NCBI GenBank assembly: GCA_016893485.2
Contig: JAFEKX020000001.1
Span: forward strand, 1,736,001-1,800,000
From: Streptomyces sp. P3
GTDB lineage: Bacteria; Actinomycetota; Actinomycetes; Streptomycetales; Streptomycetaceae
Length of the DNA stretch: 64,000 nt
Direction: 5' to 3'
Under the pieces are notes generated by a model that had not been told where the DNA came from, did not search any database, and worked only from the letters and a program-made list of their open reading frames with translations. Below are positions 46,908 through 57,239 of the stretch, in pieces. How positions within the stretch are numbered: the stretch's first letter is position 1; every line of letters starts with the position of its first letter. Position numbers and translations under genes: made by a program.

Positions 46908-48864
46908 TCAACCGGTCACCTGCACCACCGTCGTGGCCCCGGCCCGCACCGTCGGCGTCGCGTACGTGTAGGTCACGCCGTGGACGGTCTTGGTGCGTAC
47001 GCGCTGCGGGACGCCGTCGACCTTGATGCTCTTGTGGACGCCCGGGAAGCGGGCCTCCCAACTGTACGAACCCTTGCGGGAGTTGTTGGTCAGCGTGGTC
47101 TTGGTCGCGCCGTCGTGGCGGACGGTGACCGTGCCGGTGCCGATGGGGACGTCCGCCGCCTGGAGCCACTTCATGCCGGAGGGCAGCTGCGACTGGGTGG
47201 TCACCTTGTGGCCCGGCGCGTCCGGGGTGATACCCATCAGGCCCTGCACGGTCTGACTGACCAGGGTGAACGACACCTCGGGGTAGTCACCGTTCGGCCC
47301 CTGGCTGGAGTTGACGTGCTGGGTGTCGCGCTCGCCGTAGATCTTCCGCATCCACTGCCAGGCGGTGTCGGGGCGGTTGTTCTTGAAGAACATGTCGGGG
47401 AGGTAGGTCGTGGACTCGATGTTGGGCGAGCCGTCCGGGCCCAGCTCCTGGGCCTGGATGTAGTCGAGGTAGGCGTCGTTGCGCGGGCCGGGGTCGATGA
47501 TCTGCTTCATCGGCATGAAGACGCTGTTCTCCTTGCCCCAGCCGGTGACCGGGGTGCCGGAGGTGGTGTACGCGCGGACCATGTCGGCGCCGCTGCCGGT
47601 GCCGCTCCAGTCGTCGTTGAAGTACGTCTTCAGGTCGGCGGCGCGCTTGTCGTACGTCCTGGCCAGCGCGGTGTCGCCCTTGCCGTGCGCGAGTACGGAC
47701 ATCGCCAGGTAGGCCTGGTACTCGGCGGCGATGCCGTCGCCGGCCTCGGCGAGACCGTCGCCGTCCTGTTCGTTGTAGCTGGCGGCGCCCTGAAGATGCC
47801 CTGGCCGGTGCCCTCGGCGACCTTCACCCTGCCGTTGTCCTTGGCGGAGTCGTGCAGGTCGATGAACTGCTCGGTGGCGTGCCGGTAGAAGGCCCACAGC
47901 ACCGGGTCGTCGACGTAGCGGCGGTCGCCGGTCCACAGGTAGGCCTGCGCCGCCTTCTCGACGAGTTCGAAGGTGGCCGGTACCTCGCGGACGAAATCGT
48001 CCGGGCTCTTGTAGTCGATGCTCAGGTAGGTCTTGGCGTCGAAGTTGAGGGACCACACCGGGAAGTACTTGTGCTCGGCGGTGGCCGACGCGGCGTACGA
48101 GCGGAGCATCGTCTCGTTCTCGGCGTCGAGGCCGATGAGGTGGGCGCCGGCGAGCTGGTGGGTCATGTCGCGGGAGTAGTAGGCGCTGCGGTTGGCGTAG
48201 CCGGCCCAGTAGGTGGGCTCGTACGACGCGGTGCCGGTGCCGCCGGTCCGGTACTCGTCGACGTTCACCGGGCCTACGGTGCCCGGGAGTTGGACCCAGC
48301 TGTTGGCCTTCTTCCGCGCCCAGTCGAACATCGCGACGACCTCGGGGTCGGACGAGGTGACCTTCGGGTCGGCGGGTGCGGCGGGCGAGATCATCAGGTC
48401 GTCGGCGTTGACCCAGGAGGTGCCGGAGCCGAATTCGATCTGGAGCCGGTCGCCGGTCCTCACCTGCACGCCGCTGATGGTGTAGCGGGCGTAGCCGGGG
48501 TGCTGCGGCAGGGTGATCGTCCGCACGGTCTCGCCGTTGCGCCGGATCGTGTACGTGCCGCCGGTGCCGGCGCTGCCGATCCACGCGGAGAAGTCGTAAC
48601 TCCCGTTCCTGGGCGCGACGATGGTCAGTTCGGCGCTCTTGCCCGCGCCGCCGTCCAGGTAGAGGAAGCGTTCGCCGCCGTGCCTGTTGCCGGTGCCGAC
48701 GCCGGCGCCCGAGGTGAAGGTCCAGCCCGTGCCGCCGTTCTCGAACCCCGGGTCCGGGATGGCGAGTTGGGGGCGGGGGCGGCGGACGCGGTGGCCGACA
48801 GGGCGGGAGCCAGCGGGGCGAGCAGGGCAACGGCGGTGAGCAGCATGAGCCGTGAGGGCTTCAT
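46908..48864 (-). CDS. Secreted glycoside hydrolase-like protein, (alpha/alpha)6 type (two frameshifts)
   Basis: About 651 residues. A Sec signal (residues 1-29, 'LMLLTAVALLAPLAPALSAT') is followed by a CBM-like beta-sandwich ('GTYTIRRNGETVRTITLPQH', 'GDRLQIEFGSGTSWVNADDL'). The catalytic part is helical ('MFDWARKKANSWVQLPGTVG', 'DMTHQLAGAHLIGLDAENET', 'TWRCPY'-like errors aside, 'IAAEYQAYLAMSVLAHGKGD'). The C-terminus is a beta-domain ('VTVRHDGATKTTLTNNSRKG'). The shape suggests a six-hairpin glycosidase (GH63/GH95/GH78-like), but I cannot name the family. Frames join near 48770 and 47790. It is divergent from a LacI regulator that is followed by a GH110 galactosidase, so it probably acts on the same glycan. 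Confidence 0.72.
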
Positions 48865-49009
48865 CGGTTCTCCCGGTCTTCGGTCACTGCGGGGTGGGGC
48901 CGCGTGGTGGCCGGAAAGCTAGCAGGGGCCGAAGTGGCGATTCAATGGTCATGCGCGAGAAACATGGAAGACACGCAGTCCCGCTGCTATGTTGCGCGGG
49001 AGGTCGGAC

Positions 49010-49021
49010 TGAAAGTTTTCA
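49010..49021. promoter_or_regulatory. LacI-type operator TGAAA-GT-TTTCA
   Basis: A perfect 5-bp dyad around GT lies 35 bp before the LacI-family start, in the gap between the regulator and the divergent glycosidase. GAAA-N2-TTTC sites are typical operators of Streptomyces LacI-family sugar regulators. A -10-like TATGTT lies just upstream (about 48989). Confidence 0.6.
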
Positions 49022-49055
49022 TCCAGTTGGTGCAAGTCGGGGTGGAGGGACGCGG

Positions 49056-50052
49056 ATGAAGGTCGGCATCACCGAGGTCGCGGAGCGTGCGATGGTGAGC
49101 GAGGCCACCGTCAGCCGGGTCATCAACCGGCGTCAGGGTGTGTCCTGCAGGACCCGTGAGGCGGTCGAGCAGGCGATGGCCGACCTCGGCTACGAGCGGC
49201 AGACCCGTGGTCAACTGGTGGCGGTCATCACGGAGTTGGTCTCCAACCCGTTCTTCGCCGATGTCGCCGAGCGCATCGAGTCGATGGTTGCTCGCCCCGC
49301 ACGGTCTGAAGACGGTGCTGTGCCCGTGCTTCCCGGGCGGGGTGCAGGAGTTGGACTTCGTGACCTCGCTCGCCGACCGGGGCGTGGCGGCCGTCGTGTT
49401 CCTCTCGGCCAGCAACACCCTGGAGGGCGCGGACCCTTCGGCGTACGAACTGCTGCGCTCGCGCCGGATCCCGTTCGTCGGGATCAACGGCCGGTTCGAG
49501 GGGGTGAGCGAGGCACCGGTCTCTCCACGGACGACCTGCTCGCCGCCGAACTCGCCGTCGACCACCTGTACCGGCTCGGCCACCGTCGGATCGGCATGGC
49601 ATCGGGCCCGGTCGGCAACCGCCCCGCCGACCTCCGCGTCAGCGGTTTCGTCGCCTCGCTGGGCAGGCGCGGGGTGGCGGAACCGGAGCAGTGGGTGGTC
49701 CGGCAGTCGTACACCGTCGAGGGCGGCCAGTCCGCCGCGATCTCGCTGCTCGCCCGGGGCGCCACGGCGATCGTCGCCGCCAGCGACTACATGGCGCTGG
49801 GCGCGATCCGGGGTGCGCGCCGCCAGGGGTACGACGTGCCGGGTGACGTGTCGGTGGTCGGCTACGACGGCTCGATGATCATGGACTTCGTCGACCCCCG
49901 CTCACCACCGTCCGCCAGCCCGCCGACCGCCTGGCCTCGGAGGCGGGCCGCAGCGTCCTCGCCCTGGTCGGCAACCGGGACGTCCCCGTGGGGAACTCCT
50001 CTTCGACCCCGAGCTGGTGATCCGCGCGAGCACGGCGGCACCGAGGGCGTGA
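49056..50052 (+). CDS. LacI family transcriptional regulator (four frameshifts)
   Basis: About 332 residues. Helix-turn-helix 'GITEVAERAMVSEATVSRVI' at the N-terminus, then a periplasmic-binding-like domain: 'QLVAVITELVSNPFFADVAE', 'GVAAVVFLSASNTLEG', 'RIPFVGINGRFEGV', 'AAELAVDHLYRLGHRRIGMA' and 'VSVVGYDGSMIMDFVDPPLT'. Frames join near 49287 (one extra or two missing), 49518, 49900 and 49988; the repaired end is 'PELVIRASTAAPRA' at 50052. GGAGGG stands 6 nt before the ATG. It is divergent from the glycosidase and upstream of the GH110 gene; the TGAAAGTTTTCA operator lies between the divergent starts. Confidence 0.9.
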
Positions 50053-50142
50053 GGTGGCGTAGGGCATGACCCGAGCGCCCCCGAGCTCGTCCGGCCCGCG
50101 ACCCGGCTCGCCCGGAGCACGACCCGGCTTGTCCGGACCATT

Positions 50143-50154
50143 GACCTAGAGGTC
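50143..50154. promoter_or_regulatory. Palindrome GACCT-AG-AGGTC upstream of the GH110 gene
   Basis: A perfect 5-bp dyad around AG overlaps TTGACC (50141-50146), a possible -35 element, with GACACT 17 bases further on as a weak -10. It is unlike the TGAAAGTTTTCA site, so a different regulator may act here. Confidence 0.4.
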
Positions 50155-50267
50155 GGATCTAAGGACACTCCAGTCGGAGTTCCGGCCGCGAATCGGGTAC
50201 CAACTCCGCACATTCATCGGGTGTTTCGCGACTCCTGGTCATGCATCACGAATGCTCCGGAGGGGCT

Positions 50268-52125
50268 ATGTCTCGGTTCGTGTTTGTCGGGGGCGCTCGC
50301 GCTGCTCGTGGGCGGCGGTGCTCCTGTCGCCTCGGCGCAGAGAGCCGCGCCGGTGGCGGTGGTCGACGTGGACGCGTACGGCGCCGACCCCACCGGCCGG
50401 ACCGACTCGACGCCCGCCGTCGTAGCGGCCCTGCGGCACGCGAAGAGCGTCGATCACGGGCGGGCGGTGCGGATCGAGTTCTCGAAGGGCACCTACCAGC
50501 TCTACCCCGAGCGGGCCGAGACGCGTGAGCTGTATGTCTCCAACACCGTTGGCGCGGACCAGCGTTACCGGGACAAGAAGATCGGGCTGCTCGTCGAGGA
50601 CATGCACGACGTCACGATCGACGGCGGCGGGGCGAAGCTCGTCTACCACGGTCTCCAGACGGCGTTCGCGTCGATCCGCTCGACGGACGTGACGTTCCAG
50701 AACCTCTCCTTCGACTACGCGGCCCCCGAGGTCATCGACGCGACGGTCGCCGCCGCCGGTGTCCAGGACGGGCACGCCTACCGCGTCCTGAAGATCCCGG
50801 CCGGCAGCCCGTACGAAGTGAACGGCGCGCACATCACCTGGCTCGGCGAGAAGAGCCCGGCCACCGGGCAGCCGTACTGGTCGGGCACGGACGGCCTCCA
50901 GTACACGCAGATCCACGACCCGAAGGCGCAGCGGACCTGGCGCGGCGACAACCCGCTCTTCAACGACGTCTCCACGGTCACCGACCTCGGCGACCGCCGG
51001 ATCCGCATCGACTACGGCACCGCCACGCAGCCGTCGGACGCCGGGCTCGTCTACCAGATGCGGCTGATCGAGCGGACCGAACCGGGCGCCTTCATCTGGC
51101 AGTCCAAGAACGTCACCATGCGTTCGATGAACGCGTACTACCTCCAATCCTTCGGTGTGGTGGGCCAGTTCAGCGAGAACATCTCCATCGACAAGGTGAA
51201 CTTCGCCCCCGATCCGACGTCCGGCCGGTCCACCGCGTCGTTCGCCGACTTCGTGCAGATGTCCGGCGTCAAGGGCAGGGTCTCGATCACCCGGAGCCTC
51301 TTCGACGGCCCGCACGACGACCCGATCAACATCCACGGCACCTACCTGGAGGTCGTCGGGCAGCCCGGACCGGACACGCTCACCCTCGCCTACGAGCACC
51401 CGCAGACCGCCGGGTTCCCGCAGTTCGCGCCCGGTGACGAGGTCGAGTTCACGACCAAGCGCACGATGGTCCCGCTGACGCCCGCGCACGCGAAGGTCAC
51501 CGCGGTCGACGGGCCGAGCGGGATGGACCACGACAAGCCGCTGACCACGATGAACGTCACCTTCGACCGGACGGTCCCCGCGGGGGTCGAGGTCGGCGGC
51601 ACGGTCGTCGAGAACATCACGGCCACGCCGTCGGTCGTCATCACGGGCAACACGTTCCGCAACGTGCCGACGCGCGGCATCCTGGTCACCACCCGCAAGC
51701 CGGTCCTGATCGCCGGGAACCGCTTCGACGCGATGTCCATGGCGAGCGTCTACGTCTCGGCCGACGCCTACCAGTGGTACGAGTCCGGCCCGGTCGCCGA
51801 CCTCACGATCCGCGACAACTCCTTCACGCGCCCCACCGGCCCGGTGATCTTCGTGGAACCGACCAACCAGGTCGTCGACCCGGCGCACCCGGTGCACCAC
51901 GACATCAAGGTCGAACACAACTCCTTCGACATCAGTGACGTGACAGTGGTCAATGCCAAGAGCGTGGGCGGCTTCACCTTCACCGGCAACACCGTCCGCC
52001 GGCTGGCCGCGGCGGACCAACCGCCGTACACGTCACCGCTGCTCGTCTTCCACGGCAGCACGGGCGTCCGTATCGCGCACAATCACTACGACAGGGGCCT
52101 CAACACGTCCGTGGTGTCGGACTGA
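50268..52125 (+). CDS. Alpha-1,3-galactosidase, GH110 family, secreted
   Basis: A right-handed beta-helix enzyme of about 620 residues that matches Streptomyces alpha-1,3-galactosidase A (GH110), which removes terminal alpha-1,3-galactose. Recognised stretches: 'YGADPTGRTDSTPAVVAALR', 'FSKGTYQLYPERAETRELYV', 'KKIGLLVEDMHDVTIDGGGA', 'YLQSFGVVGQFSENISIDKV', 'RSLFDGPHDDPINIHGTYLE' and 'TPSVVITGNTFRNVPTRGIL'. The signal peptide is 'ALALLVGGGAPVASAQ'. GGAGGGG favours ATG 50268 ('MSRFVFV'), which needs one extra or two missing bases at about 50289; a GTG at 50221 is in the main frame. The rest is intact. Downstream of the LacI regulator. Confidence 0.9.
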
Positions 52126-52194
52126 GAATCAGGGTGCTCCGCCCGCTGTTGTCGCAGGCAGCAGCGGGCGCGCACGATTCCAAGGAGACCGAGC

Positions 52195-52602
52195 ATGTAC
52201 GGCGACTCAGCCACGATCCGCAAGATCCTCACCGAGTCCGGCGACACCTGGGCCGTCGTGGGCCTGTCCTCGAACCGGTCGCGGGCGGCCTACGGCGTCG
52301 CCGAGGTGCTGAAGCGCTTCGGCAAGCGCGTCGTACCCGTCCACCCCAAGGCGGAGACGGTGCACGGCGAGCAGGGGTACGCCTCCCTCGCGGACATCCC
52401 CTACGCGGTGGACGTCGTGGACGTCTTCGTCAACAGCGACCTCGCGGGCCCGGTCGCCGACGAGGCGGTCGCCATCGGCGCGAAGGCGGTCTGGTTCCAG
52501 CTCGGGGTCATCGACGAGTCCGCGTACGACCGGACCCGCGCGGCCGGTGTCGACATGGTCATGGACCACTGCCCGGCGATCGAGATCCCGCGGCTTGGCT
52601 GA
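52195..52602 (+). CDS. CoA-binding protein (CoA_binding_2 family)
   Basis: An intact 135-residue Rossmann-fold protein. 'TWAVVGLSSNRSRAAYGVAE' is the nucleotide-binding loop, followed by 'FGKRVVPVHPKAETVHGEQG', 'VDVVDVFVNSDLAGPVADEA', 'VWFQLGVIDESAYDRTRAAG' and 'MVMDHCPAIEIPRL'. The conserved Cys in 'DHCPAIE' is typical of this YccU-like group. The function of stand-alone members is not settled; they bind CoA. GGAGA stands 7 nt before the ATG. Monocistronic by position. Confidence 0.95.
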   Translation: MYGDSATIRKILTESGDTWAVVGLSSNRSRAAYGVAEVLKRFGKRVVPVHPKAETVHGEQGYASLADIPYAVDVVDVFVNSDLAGPVADEAVAIGAKAVWFQLGVIDESAYDRTRAAGVDMVMDHCPAIEIPRLG

Positions 52603-52762
52603 CCTGCGCCGACCTGCGCCTACCTGTGGGGGCGTTGTGTAAAAGAAGCTCTCCAGGACAAGTCAAATTTCAGGCAACGCACTTCTGAAAATATTCATGC
52701 ATTCCTAGCCTGAGGCCTCCCGACCGTTAAGCATGCGTGTTGACTTCGAGAGGCGCCTTGAC
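52603..52762 (+). promoter_or_regulatory. Gap with APC permease promoter
   Basis: No gene. The first 40 bases repeat CCTGCGCC/ACCTGCGCC. The centre is unusually AT-rich for this genome (GTGTAAAAGAAGC, AAAATATTCATGCATTCCTAG at about 52690-52711), with TAGCCT as a possible -10. It probably holds the permease promoter. Confidence 0.4.
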
Positions 52763-54401
52763 ATGGCGAGTGTGGACCAGGTTCTCCCGGAGGCCGCGAA
52801 CAAACCGGGCGGACTGCGCCGGGACGTCGGACTGATCGGACTGATGTGGGCCTCGGTGGGCTCCATCATCGGGTCCGGGTGGCTGTACGGCGCGAAGAAC
52901 GCCGTCATGGTCGCGGGCCCCGCGGCGACCATCTCGTGGGTGATCGGCGCCATCGCGATCGTGCTGCTCGCGCTCGTGCACGCCGAACTCGGCGGCATGT
53001 TCCCGGTGGCGGGCGGCACGGCCCGCTATCCGCACTACGCCTTCGGCGGCCTCGCGGGCATGTCGTTCGGCTGGTTCTCCTGGCTGCAGGCGGCGACCGT
53101 GGCCCCCATCGAGGTCGAGGCCATGATCGGCTACGCCGGTCACTGGGACTTCGCGAAGGGCTATCTGCACGCGAAGGACAGCACCCTCACGACCAGCGGT
53201 CTGATCGTCGCCATCGTCCTGATGGCGGTGTTCGTCGCGGTCAACTTCCTGGGCGTGAAGGTCCTCGCGCACACGAACAGCGCGGCCACCTGGTGGAAGA
53301 TCGCGGTACCGCTGGCCACGATCTTCATCGTCGCGGTGGGCAACTTCCACCCGGGCAACTTCACCTCGGAGACCTTCGCGCCCTTCGGTGCCAAGGGTGT
53401 ACTGAGCGCGATCAGCACCAGCGGCATCATCTTCGCCCTCCTCGGTTTCGAGCAGGCGATCCAGCTCGCGGGCGAGAGCCGCAACCCGCGGCGTGACCTG
53501 CCCCGCGCGACCCTCGGCTCGGTCGCGATCGGCGCGACCATCTATGTCCTGCTCCAGGTCGTGTTCATCGCCGCGCTGCCGCACAGCGCGTTCGCGCACG
53601 GCTGGGGCAAGCTCAACTTCCCCGGAATCGACGGCCCTTGGGCGGGCCTGGCCACCCTCGTCGGCCTCGGCTGGCTGAGCGTCGTCCTCTACCTCGACGC
53701 CGTGGTCTCCCCGCCGGCACCGGCCTGATCTACACGACCGCCACCTCCCGCGTCTCCTACGGCCTCTCCCGCAACGGCTACGCGCCGAAGCTCTTCGAGA
53801 AGACGGACGCCCGGGGCGTGCCGTGGTTCGGCCTGATCCTCTCCTTCGTGACCGGCGTCATCTGCTTCCTGCCCTTCCCGAGCTGGCAGCAGCTGGTCGG
53901 CTTCATCACCTCGGCGAGCGTCCTGATGTACGCGGGTGCCCCGCTGGCGTACGGCGTCTTCACCGACAAGCTCCCGGACCACGACCGCCCCTACCGCCTC
54001 CCCGGCGGCAAGGTGATCTCTCCGCTGTCCTTCGTGGTCGCCAACCTCATCATCTACTGGGCGACTTGGGGCATCCTCTGGCGGCTCGGCGTGGCGATCA
54101 TCCTCGGCTACGCGCTGCTCGGCGGCTACGCCTTCTACGCCAGGAGCAAGAACCTGCCCGACGCACCCCGGCTGGACTTCAAGGCCGCCCAGTGGCTGCC
54201 GGTCTACCTGATCGGCATGGGCGTCATCTCCTGGCAGGGCGGCTTCGGCGGCCAGGGCAACATCCCGCTCTGGTGGGACATCCTGATCATCTCGGCGTTC
54301 TCCTGGCCATCTACCACTGGGCCCGCGCCGTCGCCTCCCGCCCGGAGGAGATCCAGCGCAGCATCGACGAGGTCGTGGTCGTGGACGTGCCCACGCACTG
54401 A
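52763..54401 (+). CDS. APC family amino-acid permease (two frameshifts)
   Basis: About 547 residues with twelve membrane helices. APC signature segments: 'VGLIGLMWASVGSIIGSGWL' (helix 1, unwound Gly-Ser-Gly), 'HAELGGMFPVAGGTARYPHY', 'GIIFALLGFEQAIQLAGESR' (helix 6), 'GLIYTTATSRVSYGLSRNGY' and 'DHDRPYRLPGGKVISPL'. Frames join at about 53706 and 54303, each one base short; the tail after helix 12 reads 'IYHWARAVASRPEEIQRSID'. I prefer ATG 52763 ('MASVDQVLPEAANKPGGLRR') to 52733. The substrate is unknown. A strong terminator follows. Confidence 0.9.
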
Positions 54402-54426
54402 TCCCTTCCCCGCCTCCCCAGTACCC

Positions 54427-54455
54427 GAACCGGCCGCCCTCCAGGCGGCCGGTTC
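54427..54455 (+). terminator. Terminator after the APC permease
   Basis: A perfect 12-bp stem GAACCGGCCGCC / GGCGGCCGGTTC with the loop CTCCA lies 26 bases past the permease stop and 31 bases before the pobA start. Confidence 0.88.
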
Positions 54456-54485
54456 CGGCTGTCTGCACACCGTCATACTGGGCGG

Positions 54486-55758
54486 GTGACCTCGACTTCC
54501 CCCACCTCAACTCCCCGTCCGCAGACCACTTTCCGGTCGTCGTCGTGGGCGCCGGACCCGCCGGACTCACCGTCGGCAACATCCTCCGCGCCGCCGGGAT
54601 CGACTGCCTCGTGCTGGAGACCGAGACCCGGGAGTTCATAGAGCAACGGCCACGCGCCGGCGTCATCGAGGAGTGGGCCGTCCGCGGACTTCACCAACGG
54701 GGCTCGCCGAGCGGCTGTTGGAGCGGGCGCTGCCGCACACCGAGTGCGAGTTCCGGTTCGCCGGGCAGCGGCACCGGCTCGGCTACACGGAGCTGACGGG
54801 GCATCATCACTTCGTCTATCCGCAGCCGTTGCTCGTGACGGACCTCGTGCGCGAGTACGCGGACGTGCGGGGCGGGGAGGTCCGCTTCGGCGTCCAGGAC
54901 GTCCGGCTGCACGACCTCGACACCGACCGCCCGACGGTGTCGTACACCGATCCGGAGACCGGTCAACGGCGGCTCGTGCACGGCGACTTCGTGGCGGGCT
55001 GCGACGGTGCGCGCGGGGTGAGCCGGGCCGCGCTGCCGCCGGAGCGGGTCCGGGTCGCGCGGCACGACTACGGCATCGGCTGGCTGGCGCTGCTCGCGGA
55101 GGCGCCGCCGTCCTCGGACTGCGTGGTGTTCGGCGTCCACCCGCGCGGTTTCGCCGGGCACATGGCGCGCAGCCCCGAGGTCACCCGCTACTACCTGGAG
55201 TGCCCGCCGGGCGACGACCCCGACAACTGGCCGCACGAGCGCGTCTGGTCCGAGCTCCGGCACCGCCTCGCCGCGACCGGCGCCCCGCCGCTGACCGAGG
55301 GCCGGCTGATCGAGAAGCGCGTGCTCGACATGCACAACTACGTGGTCGAACCGATGGTGTTCGGCCGCCTCTTCCTCGCGGGCGACGCGGCCCACCTCAC
55401 CGCCCCCATCGCCGCGAAGGGCATGAACCTCGCCCTGCACGACGCCTTCCTGCTCGGCGACGCCCTCGTCGCCCACCTCACGAAGGGCGACTCCGCGGGC
55501 CTGGGCGGCTACTCGGAGGCCTGCCTGGGCCGCGTGTGGGAGTACCAGGAGTTCTCCCAGTGGCTCTCCGACGTGTACCACGGCGCCTCGTCCGGCGACC
55601 CGTACCACGCGGGCACCACCCTCGCCCGGCTCCGCCGCGTCTTCGAATCCCCCGCCGCGGGCCTCGCGTTCGCGGAGAGCTACCTCGGCAGGGCCCCCAA
55701 CTCCGCAGCGGCGACTGACAGTCGTACGCCGGTCAGTCGTGTGGCGGGCGGTCGGTGA
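54486..55758 (+). CDS. pobA: 4-hydroxybenzoate 3-monooxygenase (two frameshifts)
   Basis: A class A FAD monooxygenase of about 424 residues that hydroxylates 4-hydroxybenzoate to protocatechuate. Rossmann motif 'VVVVGAGPAGLTVGNILRAA'. 'EQRPRAGVIEEWAVRGL' is the PobA-specific Arg region, 'YPQPLLVTDLVREYAD' matches the substrate domain, and 'FLAGDAAHLTAPIAAKGMNL' is the second FAD motif. One base is missing in the C run near 54503 (start region) and one near 54695. The GTG at 54486 is close to a CATACT -10-like element, suggesting a leaderless message. The C-terminus overlaps the convergent ArsR gene by 26 bases and may end earlier. No other protocatechuate genes are near. Confidence 0.9.
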
Positions 55759-56092
55759 GCCGGTGGTCCGCCACGTTCAACGCCTCGTCGACCAGCCGTC
55801 GCAGGTGTCCGTCGCTCAGCGCGTAGATCACCCGGCGGCCCTCCTTGCGCGTGGTCACCAGGCCCGCGAGACGCAGCCGTGCCAGGTGCTGGCTGACGGC
55901 GGGGCGGGCCGCGTCGCCGGCCTCCGTGAGGGTGGTGACGTCGGCCTCGCCCGCCGTGAGGGCGTGCAGGAGGGTCAGCCGGGTGCGGTCGCCGAGCAGG
56001 GCCAGGAGTTCGGCGGCCAGGGCGAACTGTTCCTCGCCCGGGGTGCGCGGATGCGCATCGTGCGCAGGTGACAGGTGCATGCGTGCGCTCAT
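55733..56092 (-). CDS. ArsR/SmtB family metal-sensing repressor
   Basis: An intact 119-residue winged-helix repressor. 'LAAELLALLGDRTRLTLLHA' and 'GDAARPAVSQHLARLRLAGL' are the helix-turn-helix, and 'VTTRKEGRRVIYALSDGHLR' the wing. The C-terminal helix 'RLVDEALNVADHRLTDRPPHD' carries His and Asp that match the alpha5 zinc site (D-x-H..H-x-x-H/E) of SmtB/CzrA-type sensors. The N-terminus also has His residues. It is divergent from a zinc-type CDF exporter 59 bp away, which it surely controls; a GTGCG-N6-CGCAC dyad covers its own start (about 56083-56098). Confidence 0.92.
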   Translation of the reverse strand: MSARMHLSPAHDAHPRTPGEEQFALAAELLALLGDRTRLTLLHALTAGEADVTTLTEAGDAARPAVSQHLARLRLAGLVTTRKEGRRVIYALSDGHLRRLVDEALNVADHRLTDRPPHD

Positions 56093-56151
56093 ACGCACAT
56101 AATGGCTCCGTGGGCGCGACGCGTCCACCCGCGCGCCGGAAGGGGTCCCAC

Positions 56152-57227
56152 GTGAGCGACCAGCACCGCCACGAACACGAGCACACCCACCCGCACCACG
56201 ACCACGGCCACGACCACCCGCGTCCCCACGGCCACTCCCCACAGGCCTCCGTCACCGCCTCGGCCACCTCCTCACCCCGCACTCCCACGAGACCGCCGAC
56301 AAGCTCGACTCCGCGCTGGAGTCGTCGGCCCGCGGGATGCGCGCCCTGTGGGTGTCGCTCGCGGTGCTCGGAGTGACGGCGCTGGTGCAGGCGGCCGTGG
56401 TGGTCGTGTCCGGGTCGGTCGCGCTGCTCGGCGACACGGTGCACAACGCGGCGGACGCGCTGACCGCCGTACCCCTGGGCATCGCGTTCGTCCTCGGCCG
56501 CCGGGCCGCCACCCGCCGCTTCACCTACGGCTACGGGCGCGCCGAGGACCTGGCCGGGATCGCGATCGTGCTGACGATCGCCGCGTCGGCGGCCTTCGCG
56601 GCCTGGGCGGCGGTGGACCGGCTGCTCGATCCGCGGCCCATGACACACGTCCCGGTGGTCGCCGTCGCGGCGCTCGTCGGGTTCGTGGGCAACGAGTGGG
56701 TGGCCCGGTACCGGATGCGGGTGGGCCGGGAGATCGGGTCGGCCGCACTCGTCGCCGACGGACTCCACGCCCGCACCGACGGGTTCACCTCACTGGCGGT
56801 GCTGATCGGGGCCGGCGGTTCGGCGCTGGGGTGGCAACTCGCCGACCCGGTCGTGGGGTTGGCGATCACGGCCGCCATCGCGCTGGTCCTGCGGGACGCG
56901 TCGCGCGAGGTGTTCCGGCGTGTGATGGACGCCGTCGATCCCGACCTGGTGGACCGGGCCGAGCACGCCCTGCGGGATGTCGAAGGAGTGCGCGGAGTGG
57001 GCGAGTTGAGGCTGCGGTGGATCGGACATCGGCTGCGCGCGGAGGTGGCGGTCGTCGTGGACGGGGAGGCGACGGTACGGCAGGCCCACGCCGTCGCCGT
57101 GGCGGCGGAGCACGCACTGCTGCACGCGGTGCCTCGGCTCACGGCCGCTCTCGTGCACGCCGATCCGGCGCCGGTGCCCGGGGAGGCCGACCCGCACGGG
57201 GAGTTGGCCCACCACAGCATGGTCTGA
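56152..57227 (+). CDS. Cation diffusion facilitator, zinc-type exporter (one frameshift)
   Basis: A CDF transporter of about 358 residues with six helices. A long His-rich N-terminus ('HRHEHEHTHPHHDHGHDHPR') binds metal. Helix 2 has 'GDTVHNAADALTAVP' (H-x-x-x-D) and helix 5 'VADGLHARTDGFTSLAVLIG' (H-x-x-x-D), the HD-HD site typical of zinc transport. The C-terminal domain is a ferredoxin-like metal-binding fold ('VGELRLRWIGHRLRAEVAVV'). The GTG start at 56152 is joined to the main frame by one C missing in ACTCCCCAC near 56237. It removes zinc (perhaps cobalt or cadmium) from the cytoplasm and is paired with the divergent ArsR repressor. Confidence 0.93.
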
Positions 57228-57239
57228 GGCCGAGGTGGG

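Noticed and set aside
50266..52020. 584-codon open frame antisense to the GH110 gene
   Set aside because: Composition (Arg/Val/His/Asp) is a mirror of the GH110 codons; no start context or family.
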